DNA of 45,840 nucleotides from VFZP01 sp043755595. GTDB taxonomy: Bacteria > Acidobacteriota > Terriglobia > Bryobacterales > Bryobacteraceae. The DNA lies in NCBI GenBank assembly GCA_043755595.1, contig JAYUSQ010000174.1:1-45840 (forward strand). The letters are read 5' to 3'. The notes beneath the pieces are model-generated. The model made no database searches and was not told where the DNA came from. It worked only from the letters and a program-made list of their open reading frames with translations. Shown here in pieces: positions 41,820-45,840 of the stretch; within the stretch, counting starts at the first letter, position 1; each line of letters begins with the position of its first letter. The translations under genes and the position numbers were made by a program.

Positions 41820-42725
41820 ATGGGAATCAATCTCAAAGAACGGCTGATCGACCCGAAGTCGCCAGACCGGCGTCCGCGCAAAGCGGCCTACGCGCTGCCG
41901 ACTCTGTTCACCGCCGGTAATCTTTTTCTGGGATTCCTGGCCATCGTGAAAGCGATCCAGGGAGCGCTATTGATTAAGGGTGTGACGACCGCGGCCGGGC
42001 CGAATGAATTGTGGTCCCAGGCGGCGCTGATGATCGGCGTGGCGGTGTTTCTGGATGGCCTTGATGGCCGTATCGCGCGGTTGACGAATACGACTTCGGA
42101 CTTTGGGCGCGAACTCGATTCGCTCGCCGATGTCATTACGTTCGGCGTAGCGCCAGCGGTCTTGGCATGGGTCTGGGGCTTTGAATTTATCAATCGCGCG
42201 AGTATCGCTCCCGACGCACTGGAACACTTGCGGCGGCTGAGTTATTTCGTGCTTTTTCTGTACGTGATGTGCGGCGCTTCGCGATTGGCGCGATTCAATA
42301 TCGCAGTCAATCCGATCCCGAAGAATCCGGGCCGTCCGGACCGCAAGTACTTTGTTGGGTTGCCGATTCCAGCGGCGGCGGCGATGGTGGCGGCCACTGT
42401 GTATGCCGCCGATAGCGCGCCGTTGGAGTGGTGGCCGCTTTCAGCCGGCTGGATCGCGCTGCTTGGGCTGCTCTCATTCCTGATGGTGAGCACGTGGCGC
42501 TACAGGAGTTTTAAAGACTTCGATTTGTTCACCCCGCGTTCGACCAAAAGCTTCCTCGTGCAAGGCAGTTTGATTTATTTGATCTGGAACTACTCGCATG
42601 TGGTTTTGTTCCTGCTGTCGTTTGGCTATGTCACCAGCGGGATGTTGATCCGGTTGGGCGGCTTGATCAAACGGCGTATGAAGCCGACACAAACGCCATC
42701 GCACCCGCAGCATCAGACTGGTTAA
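41820..42725 (+). CDS. pssA: CDP-diacylglycerol-serine O-phosphatidyltransferase
   Basis: 301 residues, with seven or eight membrane helices. The CDP-alcohol signature DG-x2-AR-x8-G-x3-D-x3-D is complete (DGRIAR near residue 82). PssA joins serine and CDP-diacylglycerol into phosphatidylserine in the inner membrane. NLFLGFLAIVKAIQGA in front and MCGASRLARFNI after the signature are PssA-type landmarks. Psd, just upstream, uses the product. Its start follows the Psd stop by 24 bases, so they are one operon. The basic tail (RRMKPTQTPSHPQHQ) is unremarkable. Confidence 0.94.
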   Translation: MGINLKERLIDPKSPDRRPRKAAYALPTLFTAGNLFLGFLAIVKAIQGALLIKGVTTAAGPNELWSQAALMIGVAVFLDGLDGRIARLTNTTSDFGRELDSLADVITFGVAPAVLAWVWGFEFINRASIAPDALEHLRRLSYFVLFLYVMCGASRLARFNIAVNPIPKNPGRPDRKYFVGLPIPAAAAMVAATVYAADSAPLEWWPLSAGWIALLGLLSFLMVSTWRYRSFKDFDLFTPRSTKSFLVQGSLIYLIWNYSHVVLFLLSFGYVTSGMLIRLGGLIKRRMKPTQTPSHPQHQTG

Positions 42726-42738
42726 CGAAACACAAATA

Positions 42739-43668
42739 ATGGCTGACCCGATTGTTGCACTCGTTGGCGTAGAGACGCTGCTCGGCGCGGACGTGCGCGA
42801 GATGATTTCCGAGCGGCTCCCCAAAGTCAAGACGCGGCTGATTGGCGCACAGGCGGACGATGAGATGATTCTCACCGCCGAAGCGGGCGAAGCGACGGTG
42901 ATTACCGGGGTTGACGGGGAACGGCTGCAATCGGCGCAGGCGATTGTACTGGCGGGATCGGCGGAGTCCAGCCGCAAGGCCATGGCGAAATTGGGGCGCG
43001 CGCAGGTTCCCGTGTTCGACCTGACGCATGGGTTGGAGGATCTGCCCGAAGCGCGCTTGGCGCCGGAACCTTCGCGCATTCAGATCGTTCCTCACCCGGC
43101 GGCGTCCACGTTGATCGCGTTGTTGCGCACACTGCATGCCAGCCACACCGTGCAGCGTGCGGTCGCACAGATCTTCGCCCCGGCCAGCGAGTTGGGCCGT
43201 GCCGGCGTAGTAGAACTGCAAAAACAGACGACGCAACTGTTGGCGTTTCAGCCGATTGAGAAGGCGATTTTCCCGGATCAACTCGCTTTCAACCTTTTGG
43301 CCGGCACGTTGGGCGAGACCGAATCCCGCATCGAGAAACACGTCGCAAGTTTGCTGGGCCGCACGCCCGAAGTGCCGATGCCTTCCCTGCGCGTGATTCA
43401 AGCGCCGGTGATGCACGGCTATAGCTTTTCGGTGTGGGTGCAACTTGGTTCGCGTGACGGCGCGGCGAAGACGCTGAAGAAGGGCGGCTTCGATCTTTGG
43501 CCCGGCGAAGCGCCGCATGTGGTGGGTGTATCCAGCCAAAGCGGCATGTCGGTGGGTGCGCTACAGGAAGATCGCAACGACCGTGGCGGTTTGTGGATCT
43601 GGGCCGTAGCGGATCAGTTCCAGGTCACAGCCAGCCAATGCATTTCCCTGCTGGGAGCGGTGTTGTGA
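42739..43668 (+). CDS. Aspartate-semialdehyde-dehydrogenase-like protein without catalytic cysteine
   Basis: 309 residues with the Asd/USG-1 layout: an N-terminal Rossmann-like part and the Semialdhyde_dhC dimerisation half (from about residue 125; APVMHGYSFSVWVQL has the family's His). The nucleotide loop has changed to VALVGVETLLG, missing the usual G-x-x-G-x-x-G pattern. The motif holding the catalytic Cys in Asd (N-C-S/T) reads VPHPAAST, so Ala121/Ala122 replace Cys. It cannot act as a normal Asd. It is similar in place to USG-1-like proteins. The lptE gene overlaps its stop. The role is unknown, perhaps structural or regulatory. Confidence 0.8.
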   Translation: MADPIVALVGVETLLGADVREMISERLPKVKTRLIGAQADDEMILTAEAGEATVITGVDGERLQSAQAIVLAGSAESSRKAMAKLGRAQVPVFDLTHGLEDLPEARLAPEPSRIQIVPHPAASTLIALLRTLHASHTVQRAVAQIFAPASELGRAGVVELQKQTTQLLAFQPIEKAIFPDQLAFNLLAGTLGETESRIEKHVASLLGRTPEVPMPSLRVIQAPVMHGYSFSVWVQLGSRDGAAKTLKKGGFDLWPGEAPHVVGVSSQSGMSVGALQEDRNDRGGLWIWAVADQFQVTASQCISLLGAVL

Positions 43669-44195
43669 GCAAGGGGTGGACGGCCTGCGCGGCGATCATT
43701 CTGGTAGTTTCCACTTCCTGCGGTTATGGCGTGACCGGCAAAGCGGATCTGCTGCCGAAGACCATCAAGACCATCGCCATTCCAGCTTGGGGCAACCAGA
43801 CCGAGCGCTACAAGGTGGGCGATCTGATGGCGGGCGCGCTGACGCGCGAGTTTATTTCTCGAACACGCTACGCCATTGTGGCCGATCCTAATCGGGCCGA
43901 AGCCGTGCTGTCCGGCTCGGTGCTTCAGGTACTCCCACAACCGACCGTGACGGGCCGGGTGGAGGGCCGCGCCGAACGGGCTGCGGGCGTGCAGATTCTC
44001 GTGCTCATGCAAATGCGCCTGACCGAGCGCGCGACGGGCAAGGTCCTGTTTGACCGGCCGCGGTTTGAGGCGCGGCAACGCTACGAGATTTCGGTTGACG
44101 CCGCGGCGTATTTCGAAGAGAGCTCGCCCGCGCTGGGCCGCTTGGCGCGCGATGTGGCGCGTGACGCGGTGAGCGCAATTCTGGAGGGCTTTTGA
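43665..44195 (+). CDS. lptE: LptE-like LPS-assembly lipoprotein
   Basis: 176 residues from GTG 43665, overlapping the previous stop (GTGA). A lipoprotein signal (AAIILVVSTSCG) places the mature Cys at about residue 19, then GYGVTGKADLLPKTIKTIAIPAW, the usual LptE opening of a beta strand after a 'CGYxxxG' start. The rest reads as a two-layer alpha/beta sandwich, ending in a helix (LGRLARDVARDAVSAIL). LptE plugs the LptD barrel and helps lipopolysaccharide reach the outer leaflet. In acidobacteria this gene stands between the Asd-like gene and holA, as here. Sequence drift is strong in this family. Confidence 0.85.
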   Translation: MSKGWTACAAIILVVSTSCGYGVTGKADLLPKTIKTIAIPAWGNQTERYKVGDLMAGALTREFISRTRYAIVADPNRAEAVLSGSVLQVLPQPTVTGRVEGRAERAAGVQILVLMQMRLTERATGKVLFDRPRFEARQRYEISVDAAAYFEESSPALGRLARDVARDAVSAILEGF

Positions 44196-45256
44196 CACCC
44201 GACCAGTTCCTTACGCAGGTTCGAAAATCCAAACCGGCGCCGGCGTATCTTTGGATTGGCCCCGAGATTCATCAACGCGATACCTGCCGCGCGGCCTTGC
44301 TCGATCAGGTGCTGGGCGAGAAGGTGGACGGCGAGCGCGAGGGTCTCTTCATGTACGACCTGGAGGAGACTTCGCTGGCTTCGATCTGTGACGAAGCGCG
44401 GTCTTACTCTTTGTTTTCGACGCGCCGGGTGTTTTGGATTTCGCGGGCGGAAGCGGTGATTCCCAAGGGTCGCGCCGCCGCTTCGGCCGAAGAAGACGAG
44501 GGCAGCCGTGCGGCTTCGCTGGCCTCGTATTTGAAGGATCCGTCGACCGATACGGTGCTGGTCTTCGACTCGGCGAAGTTCGAGTTCGACGGCGACGACA
44601 AGGCCAAGTCTGAGCGCGTCCGCAAGTTCTACGCGGCCATCGGGCAAGTGGTGGAGTTCCCGCGATGGACCCCGGCGATGACACGGAAGTACGCACAGGA
44701 TCTTGTACGAGATTCCGGGTTGAAAATGGGCGCCGATGAGTTAAACGTGTTGGTGGAGGCCGTGGGCGGATCGCCGGCTCGCGTGGCCGTGGAGATTGAG
44801 AAGCTCCGGTTGTTTGCAGGCACGCGTGCGGTGACTGATCGAGACATTGCGGCTTTGGTGCCGCAAGCACAGGCTACGACGATCTTCGCGTTGGTGGCGG
44901 CGCTGGGACGCCGGGAACGGCGCAAGGCGCTGGAACTGCTGGACACGCTGGTGCGCGAAGGCGAGTATCTGCCGCTGGCTTTGTCATTCCTGTCCACGCA
45001 GTTTCGACAGGCGCTGGTGGCGCAGGAAGCGGGACTGCGGGGCGCGTCTTCGGTGCAGGGGCACTTCGCCAAGTCTGGCGTGCCGATGTGGCCTTCGCGC
45101 GCCGAGCAGATTACGCAGACGATGGGGGCTTTCACTCCAACACAGATCAAAGCGGCGTTGGGCGGCATTGCGCGCGCCGATAAGGATCTTCGAGACACTC
45201 GGCCGGACGACCGCACGGTGCTCGAAGACTTCGTGCTCACCCTCACGCGGCCGTGA
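44192..45256 (+). CDS. holA: DNA polymerase III subunit delta
   Basis: 354 residues from TTG 44192, overlapping the LptE stop (TTGA). The layout is that of HolA: an N-terminal Rossmann-like fold with YLWIGPEIHQRDTC near the start, RRVFWISRAEA, then the AAA+ lid helices, and the C-terminal helical collar (LAGxL-type sequence; SFLSTQFRQALVAQEAGLRG). HolA opens the sliding clamp in the clamp-loader complex. The active Walker motifs are absent, as normal for delta. The three genes asd-like, lptE and holA form one overlapping unit. Confidence 0.9.
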   Translation: MTPDQFLTQVRKSKPAPAYLWIGPEIHQRDTCRAALLDQVLGEKVDGEREGLFMYDLEETSLASICDEARSYSLFSTRRVFWISRAEAVIPKGRAAASAEEDEGSRAASLASYLKDPSTDTVLVFDSAKFEFDGDDKAKSERVRKFYAAIGQVVEFPRWTPAMTRKYAQDLVRDSGLKMGADELNVLVEAVGGSPARVAVEIEKLRLFAGTRAVTDRDIAALVPQAQATTIFALVAALGRRERRKALELLDTLVREGEYLPLALSFLSTQFRQALVAQEAGLRGASSVQGHFAKSGVPMWPSRAEQITQTMGAFTPTQIKAALGGIARADKDLRDTRPDDRTVLEDFVLTLTRP

Positions 45257-45374
45257 CAGCTTCGCGATATCACGAGCGGCCGTACGAAGGAACGGGCCGC
45301 CGGTCGAGCGCCGGCCGGGCCGCCACGGTAATGGATTTCACCTTCAACTACAACCTACAAGGCACCGATGCAGC
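45257..45374. other. Intergenic gap
   Basis: A 15-codon frame (ATG 45333) ends near 45378. It is too short to support. No terminator with a T-run was found after holA. Confidence 0.3.
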
Positions 45375-45740
45375 TTAGTCTTTGATTAATCGCGCGGGCG
45401 GCGTCGTAAGAACAAAATGGTTGGGGCCCCGGAAGATTATATTCACCCACGGCTCATAAGTCTTCTCGCCCTTTATGACGAAGCTGAATTTCAGCTCCAG
45501 CCGTCGGCCTGCACAGCTCGGAGCAAATTTTGCGGCTTTCATGTAAAGGCCGATTTCGTAGTGGTGCCCATCGATACCACCGTCGAACGTCAGTGACTTT
45601 ACTCTTGCGCCACTGTCTAACTCCACCTGTACGTTAATGCCCTCGGCTGGACCGGCACTTCGGGCGGTCGGTCCGAAGCGGGGAAGCGGAAGTTCCTCAA
45701 TGCATCGAATCCATGCTGTATCAGAATCGGCCGCAAAGAG
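45375..45740 (-). pseudogene. TonB-like C-terminal domain fragment, no start codon
   Basis: The minus-strand frame is open from about 45740 down to TAA at 45375 and holds 120 codons. Only the last 83 follow an ATG (45626). The sequence from LPLPRFGPTARSAGPAEGIN through VQVELDSGARVKSLTFDGG to LELKFSFVIKG and NHFVLTTPPARLI resembles TonB-type periplasmic domains common in acidobacteria (an 'LPLPRY...' opening and 'V...GKV..' core). Its upstream part is missing: a stop codon stands just before 45740 and AT-rich sequence follows. It is either a relic or the end of a gene interrupted by decay. Confidence 0.6.
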
Positions 45741-45840
45741 CCTAGTACTACTGTGTTATAAATTATTCAAGCTGAAGGACTTGGCAAACTCCGCGATATC
45801 ATCGGTCTGGAATGGCTGTACCTGAGCTCGGCGCCGGGCA

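Noticed and set aside
1..45840. CRISPR array, tRNA or rRNA genes, prophage
   Set aside because: No regularly spaced repeats, no cloverleaf-like sequence with a TTCGA arm and no phage structural genes were seen by eye; a covariance search would be needed to exclude small RNAs.

Overview
The window looks like a piece of chromosome from a soil acidobacterium, most probably of the Solibacter/Bryobacter type. This is inferred from gene content, not from a marker gene. The base composition is high in G+C. There are three modules pairing a cytochrome-like anchored DUF protein with a Tat-exported DUF1501 or DUF1552 protein, several secreted PQQ/YVTN/TolB-type beta-propellers, a secreted xylose-isomerase-like TIM barrel and many twin-arginine leaders. 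No rRNA, tRNA, CRISPR array, origin or intact transposon was seen.

Layout: (i) 1-1.95 kb is a decayed zone: the end of an ABC ATPase gene, a TolB/PD40 propeller pseudogene and an IS1595-type transposase relic. (ii) 1.95-8.5 kb holds hslR, a DgoD-like dehydratase whose Tat leader lies in another frame, an unknown gene, and a DUF1549/DUF1553 plus DUF1501 pair on the minus strand. (iii) 8.5-18.3 kb holds a glycine-zipper protein, an MFS transporter, an acyltransferase, two PQQ-type propellers, a methyltransferase, a VOC protein, a sugar isomerase-like protein and a peptidoglycan-binding-domain protein. (iv) 18.4-22.2 kb is a DUF1587/1595/1592/1588/1585 plus DUF1552 operon. (v) 22.3-23.2 kb encodes what I read as a type VI secretion amidase effector and its immunity protein (Tae4/Tai4 type), with no secretion genes nearby. 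(vi) 23.3-30 kb holds an M3 peptidase, an OmpA/BON protein followed by a broken coiled-coil/DUF4332 gene, a KTSC gene with an internal stop, a CDP-alcohol phosphatidyltransferase and greA. (vii) 30-34.8 kb holds a lipoprotein propeller, a phd-vapC type toxin-antitoxin pair, yifB/comM and a frameshifted DUF1963 gene. (viii) 34.8-39.2 kb is a third DUF1549/1553 plus DUF1501 module, frameshifted in its first gene. (ix) 39.2-45.3 kb holds an outer-membrane barrel, a cupin and an SGNH hydrolase, then a housekeeping run psd-pssA-asd-like-lptE-holA with very tight or overlapping junctions. (x) The window ends in a TonB-like domain fragment.

The genes suggest an oligotrophic heterotroph. It exports many redox- or polymer-related enzymes by Tat, makes phosphatidylethanolamine through PssA and Psd, and has a Gram-negative envelope (LptE, OmpA). 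The most striking observations are the orphan amidase effector/immunity pair, an Asd-fold protein without its catalytic cysteine inside the lptE-holA run, the palindromes overlapping two promoters, and an unusual density of single-base lesions. These lesions may be real decay or sequence error, and reads would be needed to tell.
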